This document shows, in pieces, positions 1 through 8,626 of a DNA stretch of 64,000 nt. Made by a program: the position numbers and the translations under genes. The notes under the pieces were generated by a model. The model saw only the letters and a list, made by a program, of their open reading frames with translations, was not told the DNA's origin and ran no database searches. How positions within the stretch are numbered: position 1 is the stretch's first letter; every line of letters starts with the position of its first letter. The stretch is from Streptosporangium brasiliense (lineage in GTDB: Bacteria; Actinomycetota; Actinomycetes; Streptosporangiales; Streptosporangiaceae), in the NCBI RefSeq assembly GCF_030811595.1, contig NZ_JAUSRB010000002.1, positions 2,170,001 through 2,234,000 on the forward strand. The letters are read 5' to 3'.

Positions 1-2
1 GC

Positions 3-176
3 ATGCGGCGCTTCATGTCCGCCGGGCAGCTGGAGGAGCTGGCCGCCGCCTACCCGCTGGGCCGCATCGGCCGGCCCGACGACGTCGCACAGGCCGTGCT
101 GTATCTCGCCTCCGACGCGTCGTCCTGGGTGACCGGGGTGACGCTCGACCTGACCGGCGGGCGGGTGATCGCGTGA
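3..176 (+). CDS. SDR family oxidoreductase, C-terminal fragment (5' end outside window)
   Basis: Only the last 57 residues are visible. They read [20 protein letters not shown] followed by a V-T-G-x-x-L-D-L-T-G-G ending. This is the usual C-terminal signature of classical short-chain dehydrogenases/reductases, which are soluble NAD(P)-dependent oxidoreductases of about 250 residues. The catalytic Tyr-x-x-x-Lys lies upstream, outside the window, so the substrate cannot be inferred. The stop overlaps the GTG start of the next gene (GTGA), so it is the upstream gene of a coupled four-gene operon. The first two bases of the window belong to the preceding codon. Confidence 0.85.
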   Translation: MRRFMSAGQLEELAAAYPLGRIGRPDDVAQAVLYLASDASSWVTGVTLDLTGGRVIA

Positions 177-913
177 CGGGCTCGGAGAACACCCGGCCCC
201 AGAGGAACGCCGGGCCGCCGCTCGGGATCCTCGCCGTGGTCTTCACGGCGCTGTTCCTCGGCGGGATCGCCGTCAGCACGGCCATGGCGGGCGGTGCCAC
301 CTTCCCGTCGCCCTTCGGCTCCCCGGCCGAGATCCTCGCGTATTTCCACGACAACCAGGACGCCGTACGGGTGAGCGCGTTCCTGCAGTTCGCGGCCTCC
401 GTGCCGATGGCGGTCTACGCCGCCACCGCTTCCGTACGGCTGCGCGATCTCGGCATCCGCGCGCCGGGAGCCACCATCGCCCTGGCCGGCGGCCTGCTGG
501 CCGCCGCCATGCTGGCCCTGTCCGCGCTGTTCGTGTGGACGGTGTCCCGGCCGGAGGTGCTTGCCGAGCCCGTCGTGGTCCGCGCGCTGCAGAACCTCGC
601 GTTCGCCGCCGGCGGTACCGGACACGTCGTCTTCCTCGGGCTGCTCGTGGCGGGCATCGCCGTACCGGGATGGCTGGCCGGGCTGCTGCCGCGCCCGCTC
701 GCGTTCGCCGGCCTGGCCGTCGCCGCCGTCGCGGAGCTGTCCACGCTGACATTGCTGGTCCCCGGGGCGGCCCTCCTGCTGCCCGTGGCCCGCTTCACGG
801 CCCTGGCCTGGCTCATCGCCGTGGGCTTCCTGCTGCCCCGCACCCGTACCAAGAGGACCGCTCCGAGCCGCGATCGATCGACCACGCCAGAAGACCGGAA
901 GGAAGCCGCGTGA
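173..913 (+). CDS. Integral membrane protein of unknown function
   Basis: This 246-residue protein has about six hydrophobic segments: one after a short polar N-terminus ([18 protein letters not shown]), then around residues 65-85, 97-120, 140-165, 170-190 and 195-215. A charged tail rich in Arg, Thr and Asp follows. The pattern resembles small DUF4386-like actinobacterial membrane proteins, but that family assignment is only a guess. The GTG start at 173 overlaps the upstream stop, and its own stop overlaps the GTG of the following hydrolase gene, so translation is probably coupled. No catalytic motif is recognisable. Confidence 0.8.
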   Translation: MTGSENTRPQRNAGPPLGILAVVFTALFLGGIAVSTAMAGGATFPSPFGSPAEILAYFHDNQDAVRVSAFLQFAASVPMAVYAATASVRLRDLGIRAPGATIALAGGLLAAAMLALSALFVWTVSRPEVLAEPVVVRALQNLAFAAGGTGHVVFLGLLVAGIAVPGWLAGLLPRPLAFAGLAVAAVAELSTLTLLVPGAALLLPVARFTALAWLIAVGFLLPRTRTKRTAPSRDRSTTPEDRKEAA

Positions 914-1734
914 ACACCGCACTGACCGAACGACTCATCCGGTTCCAGCACCCGCAGAAGGTCCTGGGCTATCTCGGCAGGCTCGACGACGACCGCGTCG
1001 CCGCCCTGTTCGGACTTGACGTCGGCTCCTACCGCCAGATGCGTCAAGCGCATGACGAGCAGGCGCGCCGCGCCGCGCTGGATCTGCTGGCAGAACCCGG
1101 ATTCGCGGAGAAGGTGGACCGGCTGCCCTTCCAGCCGGGCCGGCGTGTCGTGGCCGTCGGGGAGAGCACGACGGGCGACCTGCTGTCGTGGTTCGAGATC
1201 CTGCGCCACCTTGTCGAGCTGCGGCGTCCCGCCGACGACATCAGCCTCGTCAACATGGCGGTCACCGGCCAGACGACCACCCAGGCACTGGCCGCGCTGC
1301 CCGGCCTGTCCTTCCAGCGCCCGGACTGGGTGCTGTGCATGCTGGGCGCCAACGACGTCCAGCGTCTCGGGTCGGCCGACGGGCCGACCCTGGTCAGCCT
1401 CACGGAGACCGAACGCAACCTGCGCGCCCTGCGCGATCTCGCGGCGCGGCGCACCACGGCGCGATGGGTGTGGCTCACACCTCCCGGGGTGGACGAGGAG
1501 CGCGTCGCGGCCTACCAGCCCTTCCAGCAAGCGGGGATCACCTGGACCAATCGCGACATCGACGCGGTCGGGAAGATCCTGAACGCACTGCCCGACAGCA
1601 CAGTCGACATCCGGTCCGTCATCGCCGGGCAGACGGCAGAGCCGTCCCATCTCGACGACGGGGTGCATCTGTCCCTCGCCGGCCAGCGGGCGCTGGCCGC
1701 CGCCCTGGTCGACGCGCTCGCCGGCGTGTCATGA
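910..1734 (+). CDS. SGNH/GDSL-type hydrolase
   Basis: This 274-residue protein carries the SGNH hydrolase blocks. VAVGESTTGD is block I, with GES in place of the usual GDS. NMAVTGQTT matches block II, MLGANDV is the G-x-N-D block III, and DDGVHLS supplies the D-x-x-H of block V. Such enzymes are esterases or lipases with a Ser-Asp-His triad. No signal peptide is visible, so it is probably cytoplasmic. About 75 residues precede block I, more than usual. The GTG start (GTGA overlap) and the ATGA overlap with the next gene place it in the middle of a coupled operon. The substrate is unknown. Confidence 0.85.
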   Translation: MNTALTERLIRFQHPQKVLGYLGRLDDDRVAALFGLDVGSYRQMRQAHDEQARRAALDLLAEPGFAEKVDRLPFQPGRRVVAVGESTTGDLLSWFEILRHLVELRRPADDISLVNMAVTGQTTTQALAALPGLSFQRPDWVLCMLGANDVQRLGSADGPTLVSLTETERNLRALRDLAARRTTARWVWLTPPGVDEERVAAYQPFQQAGITWTNRDIDAVGKILNALPDSTVDIRSVIAGQTAEPSHLDDGVHLSLAGQRALAAALVDALAGVS

Positions 1735-2369
1735 AGCTGCTCGTCTTCGGCGCCACCGGGGGCACCGGTGCACGGCTGCTGACCCAGGCCCTCGACGCCG
1801 GGCACGATGTCACCGTCGTCGCCCGTGCCCCGGACGGGATCCCGGAGAAGGACCGTGCCCGTTCGGCCGTCATCCGCGGGGACGTGTTGGAACCCCGGAC
1901 GTGGAGCGCCGCGACCGGCGGTCACGACGCCGTCCTGTCCTGCCTGGGCAGCCGTGATCGTAAGCACCCCACCACCGTCTACTCCCAGGGCACGGCGAAG
2001 ATCATCGAAGCGATGCGCCGCGCCGGGGTGCGGCGCCTGGTGTGCCTGTCCTCCGCGGGTCTGGAGATCCCTCCCGGCACGCCGCTGCCGCAGCGGCTCG
2101 TCACCAGATATCTCATCCAGCGTCTCTACCGTCACGGCTACGCCGACATGGCCACCATGGAGGGCATCGTCAGGGCCAGCACCCTCGACTGGACGGTCAT
2201 CCGCCCGCCGATGCTCACCGATCGGCCGCTCACCGGCCGATATCGGGCGGCAGCGGGTCACCACCTGCCGGACCCGAAGAGCATCTCGCGGGCGGATCTC
2301 GCCCACTACATGCTCAGTCACATCGAGGATCGCGAGACCTGGGAGAAAATCGTGGAGATCTCCTCGTGA
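1731..2369 (+). CDS. NAD(P)-binding oxidoreductase (atypical SDR, NmrA/BLVRB-like)
   Basis: This 212-residue protein opens with MKLLVFGATGGTGARLL, a G-x-x-G-x-x-G dinucleotide-binding loop on the first beta strand. It continues with VTVVAR, a GDVLEP segment and a RRLVCLSSAG strand, followed by WTVIRPPMLTD. This is the pattern of atypical SDRs of the NmrA or biliverdin-reductase-B type. It lacks a clear Tyr-x-x-x-Lys pair, as many of that group do. The start overlaps the hydrolase stop (ATGA). It is the last gene of the operon and faces the MMPL gene, with 57 bp between the two stops. Confidence 0.85.
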   Translation: MKLLVFGATGGTGARLLTQALDAGHDVTVVARAPDGIPEKDRARSAVIRGDVLEPRTWSAATGGHDAVLSCLGSRDRKHPTTVYSQGTAKIIEAMRRAGVRRLVCLSSAGLEIPPGTPLPQRLVTRYLIQRLYRHGYADMATMEGIVRASTLDWTVIRPPMLTDRPLTGRYRAAAGHHLPDPKSISRADLAHYMLSHIEDRETWEKIVEISS

Positions 2370-2426
2370 ACCCCGGCCTGACGATCGGTGAGGCGTGGAC
2401 CCGCGGTAACCGCTCGCTCCCGGGTG

Positions 2427-4520
2427 TCACCTCGACGCCCCGGTCAGGCCCCGGGACGCCTGCCGTACCTCGGACCGGCCCAGGCGGCTGGGCCACCAAG
2501 CCCGCGCGCCCAGATCCCGTACCAGCGCCGGGACCAGCAGGGACCGCACCACCAAGGTGTCGAGCAGGACGCCGAAGGCGACGATGAAGGCTGTCTGCAC
2601 GAGGAAGGCGAGGGGGATCACCACCAGCGCGGCGAAGGTGGCGGCGAGCACGACGCCCGCCGAAGTGATCACCCCGCCGGTGGTGACCAGCCCGCGCAGC
2701 ACGCCCTCCCGCGCCCCGTGGCGCGCGGTCTCCTCGCGCACCCTGGACATGAGGAAGATGTTGTAGTCCACACCCAGCGCGACCAGGAAGACGAAGCCGT
2801 ACAGCGGCACGGACGCGTCGCTGCCGGTGAATCCGAGCACGTGCGTGAAGACCAGCGTGGAGACGCCGAGGGTGGCCAGGAAGTTCAGTGCCACGGTGAC
2901 CACCAGGAGCACGGGCGTCACCAGCGAGCGCAGCAGGACGATCAGGATGAGCAGGATGATCGCCAGGACGACCGGGACGATGAGCAGCGTGTCGTTCTCG
3001 GCGGTCTCTGTCGTGTCGTACCGCTGGGCGCTGTATCCGCCGATCATGACGCCGTTCTCGGAGGCGAGCGCGGCGCGCAGGCGCTTGACCGTGTCCTGGG
3101 CGGCGTCGCTGTCCGGCGCGTCGCGCAACGTCGCCTCCACCAGCACGAGTCCATCGACGACCTTGGGGGCGTCGCCCGGCCGTCCGTTCCGGGTCACCGC
3201 CGAGGCGTCGGACACGCCCTCCACGCCGGCGGCCGCCTTCTCCACGGCCGCGGCACGCTCGGCGGGGGCGACGATGACCGCGGGCTGCCCCGAGCCCCCG
3301 GGGAAGTGCTCGCTCAGCGTCGCCTGTGCCGCCACCGACGGCGCGTCGTTCACGAACGTCTCGTCCAGCGGCACCCCTCTGGCGTTCAGCTGCGGCACGA
3401 AGAGGGCGAGGCCGATGAGGGGCAGGACGGTCACGATCCAGAGGCGGCGCGGACGGCGGTCGACCAGGGCGGCCACCCGTCCCCAGATCCCGCGGGCCTT
3501 GGCGTCGGCCGGATGCGGTTTCGCCGGCCACAGGGCGGCGCGGCCCAGCAGGACGAGAACCGCGGGCAGGAAGGTGAGCGCGCTGAGGGCGGCGCACGCG
3601 ATGCCGATGGCGCCCACCGGGCCGAGCGCGCGGTTGTTGGTCAGGCTGCTGAGCAGCAGCGCGAGCAGAGCCAGGGCCACCGTGGCGGCACTGGCGACGA
3701 TCGGCTCGAACGAGCGCCGCAGCGCGACGCGGCCCGCGGCGAAGCGGTCGCCGGTCGTGGCCAGCTCCTCCCGGAAACGGGCGGTCAGCAGCAACGCGTA
3801 GTCGGTGGCCGCGCCGATGACCAGGATGAACAGGATGCCCTGCACCTGGCCGTCGACCCGGACGACACCGCGGTCGGCCAGGAAGTACACCACGGCGCAT
3901 GCCAGGCCCAGGGCGAAGACCGCGCCGATGATGATGACGAGAGGCAGCAGCACGCTCCGGTACACCGCCAGCAGAATGACGAACACGGTGATCAGCGCCA
4001 CCCCGAGCAGCAGGCCGTCGATCCCGGCGAAAGCGCCGGACAGGTCGGCCCGGGTGGCCGCCGGCCCCGCCAGTTGAGCCCGCAGGCCGTCGACCGCCAC
4101 CGCCGAGCCGATCCGGTCCAGGGTCTCCCCGAGCGAGTCCTCGACGTCGGGGCTGAGCTGGACCACACCCTGCAGCGCCCGGCCGTCGTCCGATCCGAGG
4201 GCGGGTGTGGGCGTCCCGGCGACGCCCGCCGTGCCGCGCAGCGAGGCGAGCGTCCGGGTCGCCGCGGCGCTCTGCCCGGGAGTGATGTCCTTCCCGCCCG
4301 CGGTCCACACCACGATGAGCGGCTGCGTCTCACCCTGGCGGAAACCCTCCTGAACCTCCAGCACGCGCGTCGACTCCGCGCTCTGCGGCAGGAACGCGGC
4401 CTGGTCGTTGGTGGACACCTCGGTGAGCTTGCCGGCGAACGGCCCCAACCCTCCGCCGACGGCCAGCCAGACCAGCACCAGCAGCGTCGGGACGAGCCAG
4501 CGGATCGGTTGTCGCGCCAT
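2427..4520 (-). CDS. MMPL-family (RND superfamily) exporter
   Basis: This 697-residue transporter has the two-fold RND layout: an N-terminal helix, an extracytoplasmic loop and about five helices, then the same again. Each half carries the expected Asp-Tyr proton-relay motif, GAATDYALLL in the first half and GVDYNIFLMS in the second. In-frame ATGs lie further upstream, but the ATG at 4520 has a purine-rich ribosome site (GGAAAGG) about 8 bases away and is preferred. MMPL proteins export lipids, siderophores or drugs by proton antiport. The divergent MarR gene and the twin palindromes between them suggest ligand-inducible expression. The substrate is not evident. Confidence 0.93.
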   Translation of the reverse strand: MARQPIRWLVPTLLVLVWLAVGGGLGPFAGKLTEVSTNDQAAFLPQSAESTRVLEVQEGFRQGETQPLIVVWTAGGKDITPGQSAAATRTLASLRGTAGVAGTPTPALGSDDGRALQGVVQLSPDVEDSLGETLDRIGSAVAVDGLRAQLAGPAATRADLSGAFAGIDGLLLGVALITVFVILLAVYRSVLLPLVIIIGAVFALGLACAVVYFLADRGVVRVDGQVQGILFILVIGAATDYALLLTARFREELATTGDRFAAGRVALRRSFEPIVASAATVALALLALLLSSLTNNRALGPVGAIGIACAALSALTFLPAVLVLLGRAALWPAKPHPADAKARGIWGRVAALVDRRPRRLWIVTVLPLIGLALFVPQLNARGVPLDETFVNDAPSVAAQATLSEHFPGGSGQPAVIVAPAERAAAVEKAAAGVEGVSDASAVTRNGRPGDAPKVVDGLVLVEATLRDAPDSDAAQDTVKRLRAALASENGVMIGGYSAQRYDTTETAENDTLLIVPVVLAIILLILIVLLRSLVTPVLLVVTVALNFLATLGVSTLVFTHVLGFTGSDASVPLYGFVFLVALGVDYNIFLMSRVREETARHGAREGVLRGLVTTGGVITSAGVVLAATFAALVVIPLAFLVQTAFIVAFGVLLDTLVVRSLLVPALVRDLGARAWWPSRLGRSEVRQASRGLTGASR

Positions 4521-4546
4521 GAGGTCGCCTTTCCGTGATGCCATGT

Positions 4547-4579
4547 AACTCAATAATTGAGATACTCAATCGTTGAGTT
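4547..4579. promoter_or_regulatory. Twin palindromic MarR operator
   Basis: Two 13-bp palindromes sit side by side, CTCAATAATTGAG (4549-4561) and CTCAATCGTTGAG (4565-4577), 16 bp centre to centre. The outer bases extend them into one larger inverted repeat. They lie between the divergent starts of the exporter (4520) and the MarR gene (4596), where they would cover both promoters. MarR dimers bind such palindromes, so autoregulation and exporter repression are inferred. Binding itself is not shown by the sequence. Confidence 0.85.
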
Positions 4580-4595
4580 AATGTAGCATGACGGC

Positions 4596-5066
4596 ATGAA
4601 CGGCGATAGCGAGGAGGGCGTCGACCTGCAGTCCTTCGCGGTACGACTGCGCCGGATGACCGCCGAGTTCAACCGCATCGCCCACGAGTTCGCCCACGAG
4701 CACGGGCTGCACACCACCGACGTCCAAGCCCTCATCAAGATCTTCGACGCTCCGTCGCCGATCACTCCCGGCCGGTTGCGGGAGGAGCTGAACCTCACGT
4801 CGGGTGCCATCACCGCCTGCCTCGACAGGCTGGAGCGGGCCGGGCACATCCGCCGGGTCCGTGACGCGCACGACCGGCGCGTGGTCCACCTGCACTACCT
4901 CGACGCGGCGAAGGAGTTCGCCGCCGCCTTCTTCCGCCCGCTCGGCCGTGGCACGGACAACGCCCTACGGCGTTTCAGCCCGGAGGAGTTGCGCACCGTG
5001 GCCGCCTTTCTCGACGCGATGAACGAGGAACTCGACGTGTTGCGAGCCACGCCGCGTTCTCCCTGA
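4596..5066 (+). CDS. MarR-family transcriptional regulator
   Basis: This 156-residue protein is the size of a typical MarR regulator. The winged-helix core spans about residues 35-105. LTSGAITACLDRLERAGHI is the recognition helix and its follow-on, and VRDAHDRRVVHL is the D-x-R-x-x wing that contacts the minor groove. Flanking helices form the dimer interface. It diverges from an MMPL exporter gene across a pair of palindromes, so repression of that exporter and of itself is the natural inference. The ligand is unknown. ATG 4596 lies 17 bp after the second palindrome, which would allow steric repression. Confidence 0.93.
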   Translation: MNGDSEEGVDLQSFAVRLRRMTAEFNRIAHEFAHEHGLHTTDVQALIKIFDAPSPITPGRLREELNLTSGAITACLDRLERAGHIRRVRDAHDRRVVHLHYLDAAKEFAAAFFRPLGRGTDNALRRFSPEELRTVAAFLDAMNEELDVLRATPRSP

Positions 5067-5211
5067 CCTTGCCTTCGAGCGGGCGGGCGGAACGGTTGCA
5101 TACCGGCGTCGAGTCCTCCCGTTCACCGCGTACCGCCCGCTCTCCGGTGACGGCGGCGTCCCGCGCCGCCTGCCCGGAGCGGCGGCCGGCGCCGCTCCGG
5201 GCAGGGCCGGC

Positions 5212-5310
5212 GTTCAGCTCGGGGCAGGGCGGACGTTCAGGTCGGAGCAGGGCGGACGTTCAGCTCGGAGCAGGGCGGACGTTCAGCTCGGGGTGAGGCG
5301 GACGTTCAGC
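5212..5310. repeat. 23-bp tandem repeat, four copies plus a partial
   Basis: Copies start at 5212, 5235, 5258, 5281 and 5304, each beginning GTTCAG and most ending GGGCGGAC. Copies two and three differ at only one position. The last partial copy runs into the final codons of the minus-strand reductase gene, whose stop lies at 5306-5308. The array occupies the gap between two convergent genes. No palindrome or coding function is evident. Confidence 0.9.
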
Positions 5311-6262
5311 GGAACAGGTGGGCGTTCTCGGCCGCCCAGTCGTCGAAGCCGCGCGGCGGGCGGCCGATGATCTCGCGTACGGCCGGCCGCTGGTCGAGCG
5401 TCCACCGGGTGAGCTCGGCGAGCCGCGCGCCGTACTCCTCCAGGGCGTACAGCGTCACGTCGATGCCGCTGTCGGGCCAGCCGCGACGCTGCCAGGTCGC
5501 GCGGCTGTCGTCGGGCGTCACTTCGATAGCGGCGATGTCGCGGCCGATGGCTCTGGCGATGCTCGCCACGCGCGACCGGGTGCTGATCGGCAGTCCGACG
5601 GCCTCGAGAACGGTGCCGACATAGCCGTCGGCGCGGAGCGCCGCCACCGCGACGGCGGCGAGGTCGTCCTCGTGGACGAAGGGATAGTGGCCGCCGTCCA
5701 GGAAGGCCTCCCGTACGACACGCTCGCCCCTGACCGTGTCCGGCCAGTCCGACCCCGTGGCCGGATAGGTGCCTTCGATCACCGCCCCCATCACCGCCGA
5801 CGGGCGGATGTGCGTCCACTCCATCCCCGAGCGCTCGACGGCCCGCTCGACGGCCAGCCAGAACCACGTCTCCGGCGGATAGGCCTCCTCGTACTCCGGC
5901 CCGTGCGAGGACAGCACGACGATCCGCCGCACACCGGCACCCCGGGCGACCTCCAGCGCATCCCGCACCGTCGCCGGCACGGCTCCGGCGAGAAAGACGC
6001 CGTCAACGCCGGCGAAGACCTCGGCGCACTCCAGCGGCCGGGTGATGGACCCCTCGACGACCTCGGCCCCGCCGGGCCAGCCGTCCATCTGGCCGGGCTC
6101 GGCGAGGACGCGCACCCGATCCCCGGCCTCCAGCAGCTGCCGCGCCAGGCTCCGCCCGACGATCCCTGTGGGGCTGCTGCCCGCGTCCTTCCTGGCGCTG
6201 ACGGCGGTCAGCAGGCGCAGACGGGCCTGCGACGCATCCGTGACCCGATTGATTCCACCCAT
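5306..6262 (-). CDS. NAD(P)H-binding protein, NmrA-like reductase
   Basis: This 318-residue protein contains IVGRSLARQLLEAGDRVRVL, then VEGSITRP, DGVFLAG, RIVVLSSHG and a WTHIRPSAVM segment. This is the layout of NmrA-like or atypical SDR proteins. The expected glycine-rich loop near the N-terminus is poorly conserved: the strand reads LLTAVSARKDAGSSPTG in place of a TGATG-type motif. Cofactor binding may be altered, or the first residues may be disrupted. The ATG at 6262 has a strong ribosome site (GGAGGG about 7 bases upstream), so it is preferred to longer versions. The 3' end overlaps a 23-bp tandem repeat. The substrate is unknown. Confidence 0.8.
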   Translation of the reverse strand: MGGINRVTDASQARLRLLTAVSARKDAGSSPTGIVGRSLARQLLEAGDRVRVLAEPGQMDGWPGGAEVVEGSITRPLECAEVFAGVDGVFLAGAVPATVRDALEVARGAGVRRIVVLSSHGPEYEEAYPPETWFWLAVERAVERSGMEWTHIRPSAVMGAVIEGTYPATGSDWPDTVRGERVVREAFLDGGHYPFVHEDDLAAVAVAALRADGYVGTVLEAVGLPISTRSRVASIARAIGRDIAAIEVTPDDSRATWQRRGWPDSGIDVTLYALEEYGARLAELTRWTLDQRPAVREIIGRPPRGFDDWAAENAHLFR

Positions 6263-6548
6263 GGCAAGGCCCTCCGACGTGAAGTGGAGATCTTGCGCCA
6301 CCCCGGCGACCGGGGGAGGTTGCGGATCCGAGATCATCAACGCTACCAGCCCCGCGAGCCGGCCGGCACCGGCTCCGGAGCGTGCGGTCCGGCGGAGGTG
6401 TCGGCGGCTCGGCTGCGCGGACGCCCCGGGACGGTCGTCTCGGGGCGTCCGCTCAGGTGACCTCCCTGGCCGAGACGCCGACCGGCCGGCTGCGGTCATC
6501 GGGTGCGACGGCCGCCCCGTCCGGGGGCCGGGAAGATCGCCGGATCCG

Positions 6549-6764
6549 CTACCGGTGGTCGCAGGCCACGGTGATGTTCTTCCACCGGAAGGTGAAGTCG
6601 GCTGTCGCCAGCAAGGACCTCAGTCTGACGACCAGGTGGCGGAGGACCCTCCGGATCTTCCTGATGAGCATCAGCAGGGCCAGGGCCGTGATGGAGAGCG
6701 TGAGGCAGTCGGGGTTGTCGGCCATTGTCTCCAGGACAAGGGACAGCGGGGCCTGTCGGTTCAT
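6549..6764 (-). CDS. Small single-pass membrane protein, unknown
   Basis: This is a 71-residue reading frame with one hydrophobic segment (LTLSITALALLMLIRK) followed by a basic stretch (RKIRRVLRHLVVRLR), as in a short inner-membrane protein. A near-perfect ribosome site (AGGAGG, 6 bases before ATG 6764) supports real translation. No family is recognised. It stands alone between the reductase gene and an apparently empty AT-richer stretch. Confidence 0.5.
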   Translation of the reverse strand: MNRQAPLSLVLETMADNPDCLTLSITALALLMLIRKIRRVLRHLVVRLRSLLATADFTFRWKNITVACDHR

Positions 6765-7240
6765 GATGCCTCCTATCGGAGGCCGGGGCCGCCCTGCCTG
6801 CCTACAGTTCTCTCGTCACGCGCGCCAGGCGTGCGTACTGTAGCCGTGTTTGCTGATTCACGAGGCCGACCTCGGCCTGTTGAGTTGGTGTGGACGCCTT
6901 CGCCGGAGGGCTGTCCGGCGGCATCGGCGTCGGTATTCCGTCGTCGGGAATGGCGCGCAGGTTTCAAAGACATCTGATCGCTCGATGCCCCGCCGTGTCT
7001 GCTCGCTACCTGTCTGATCTCCGGGGCGTCCGCTGCCGCGTGGATCGTGGCAGCGCGATCGCCGTTTGGTAACGGACGGTGAGACTGATACGTCCGGTAA
7101 CCAAATGATAGCTCTATGGATACTTGCTTTCTATAGGCAACCTGTCGGGAATCTAAGTTTCTCTCCGCCTCGCGAGTCGGCGACGAATTTCCAGCTCATT
7201 AGGTGTCTACTTGAGTCTCTAATCAGCCTCCAGCAATGAG
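6765..7240. other. Intergenic stretch with no supported gene, unusually AT-rich at its end
   Basis: No reading frame with a convincing ribosome site or codon bias is visible here. From about 7070 the base composition falls well below that of the rest of the window, with stretches such as AACCAAATGATAGCTC. This could be a degenerate mobile remnant or promoter-type DNA, but nothing diagnostic is present. A terminator hairpin follows at 7241. Confidence 0.5.
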
Positions 7241-7273
7241 AAAACGCGCCAAGTGACCCTCTTGGCGCGTTTT
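7241..7273 (-). terminator. Perfect 13-bp terminator hairpin
   Basis: The arms AAAACGCGCCAAG (7241-7253) and CTTGGCGCGTTTT (7261-7273) pair perfectly around a 7-base loop. A-tract and T-tract ends make it a classical intrinsic terminator in either direction. It lies 67 bp beyond the stop of the leftward amidohydrolase gene, which it most likely terminates. Confidence 0.92.
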
Positions 7274-7340
7274 GTGGGATTTAAGGCTCTATGGAGCTTT
7301 TGTCAAAATTAATGGGGGCTCATCCCTGGTGAGGGCCAGG

Positions 7341-8555
7341 TCAGGGCGCCCGGTAGTAGGGGTCGGCGACCTCGCCCTCGCCCCTGTCCGCCGAGAAACT
7401 GTAGACCTCGCGGCCCTGGATGAACACCCGCAGCGCGCGGCTCATGACGTCGAGCGGGTCGCCCGACCAGATGACGACATCGCCGTCCAGCCCCGGCCTC
7501 AGCGCTCCGACCCGGTCGTCCAGGCCCATGATCCTGGCCGGGTTCAGCGTGATCGAGCGCAGCGCGACCACGGGGTCCAGGCCCTCCTTGACCGCGAGCG
7601 TCGCCTGGTGCACGAGGAAGTGGATCGGCACGACCGGGTGGTCGGTGGTGATCGCCAGCTCGACGCCGGCACGGGCCAGGATGCCGGGATTGCGCAGCGA
7701 CCGCTGGCGCAGCTCCACCTTCGACCTGCTGGTGAACAGCGGGCCGACGATCACCGGGATGTTCTTCTCGGCGAGCGTGTCGGCCAGCAGGTATCCCTCG
7801 GTGCCGTGATTGATCACCACGCGGTAGCCGAACTCGTCGGCCAGCCTGAGGGCGGTGGCGATGTCGTCGGCCCGGTGCGTGTGCTGGCACCACGGCAGCT
7901 CGCCGTCGAGCACCCGGACGAGGATCTCCAGCGTGCCGTCGCGGTCGAACGGCTTGCCCTCGGCCTCGGCGTGCTCCCGCTTGGCCCGGTAGTCCTGCGC
8001 CCTGGTGAACGCGTCACGGATCACCGCGGCCACGCCCTGCCGGGTGGAGGGCAGCTTCTTCTGGTCGCCGTAGACCCGCTTGGGGTTCTCGCCCAGCGCG
8101 CTCTTCACGCTCACCGGCTCACGGACCAGCATGTCGTCGACCGTACGGCCCCAGCACTTGACGGCGACCGTCTGCCCGCCGATGGGGTTGCCCGAACCGG
8201 GCTTGATGACGGCGGTGGTGACGCCGCCGGACAGGGCGTCGGCGAAGCCGAGGTCGGCCGGGTTGATCGCGTCGAGGGCGCGCAGCCGGGCGCCGTTGGG
8301 GTCGGTCATCTCATTGGTGTCCTGGCCGGCCCAGCCCTCGGCCTCCTCGTGGACGCCGAGGTGGCCGTGTGCCTCCACGAAGCCGGGCAGCACCCACGAG
8401 CCGCCCGCGTCGACCGTCGTGACACCGGCGGGCACGCTGACCTCGGCGTCGGGGCCGACCGCCACGATCTTGCCGTCCTGGATCAGGACGGTGCCGCCGT
8501 CGATCGGATCACCCTCCACCGGTACGACAAATCCACTGATGATGGCAATGTCCAT
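7341..8555 (-). CDS. Amidohydrolase family protein (imidazolonepropionase-like)
   Basis: This 404-residue protein has the metal ligands of the amidohydrolase superfamily in order: HGHLG after the first strand, VIKPG with a possible bridging Lys, HTHRADD, NHGTEG and ITTDHP with the catalytic Asp. An N-terminal beta subdomain (IISGFVVPV and following) and the closing GDVVIWSGDPLD complete the composite fold. The imidazolonepropionase-like group acts on cyclic amides or dipeptides, and no signal peptide is seen, so it is probably cytoplasmic. The start at 8555 has no strong ribosome site and may be read from a leaderless or near-leaderless transcript. The divergent neighbour is an AraC-type regulator 71 bp away, a possible regulator. 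Confidence 0.9.
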   Translation of the reverse strand: MDIAIISGFVVPVEGDPIDGGTVLIQDGKIVAVGPDAEVSVPAGVTTVDAGGSWVLPGFVEAHGHLGVHEEAEGWAGQDTNEMTDPNGARLRALDAINPADLGFADALSGGVTTAVIKPGSGNPIGGQTVAVKCWGRTVDDMLVREPVSVKSALGENPKRVYGDQKKLPSTRQGVAAVIRDAFTRAQDYRAKREHAEAEGKPFDRDGTLEILVRVLDGELPWCQHTHRADDIATALRLADEFGYRVVINHGTEGYLLADTLAEKNIPVIVGPLFTSRSKVELRQRSLRNPGILARAGVELAITTDHPVVPIHFLVHQATLAVKEGLDPVVALRSITLNPARIMGLDDRVGALRPGLDGDVVIWSGDPLDVMSRALRVFIQGREVYSFSADRGEGEVADPYYRAP

Positions 8556-8626
8556 GGAGGGAACCTACCGGCACCCCGTCCGGCCGCCGGAGGGCGATCG
8601 CCGGGGCGGGGCCGTAACCTGGGCGG

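Noticed and set aside
2388-4538. Long plus-strand open frame opposite the MMPL gene
   Set aside because: It is the antisense of a well-supported transporter, and its product is rich in Gln, His, Asp and Arg as expected for a shadow of GC-rich coding DNA.
5212-5310. Repeat array considered as a CRISPR
   Set aside because: Units are head-to-tail with no unique spacers and no cas genes nearby.
7070-7240. AT-rich stretch considered as a tRNA gene or integration site
   Set aside because: No cloverleaf, CCA end or flanking integrase was recognisable.
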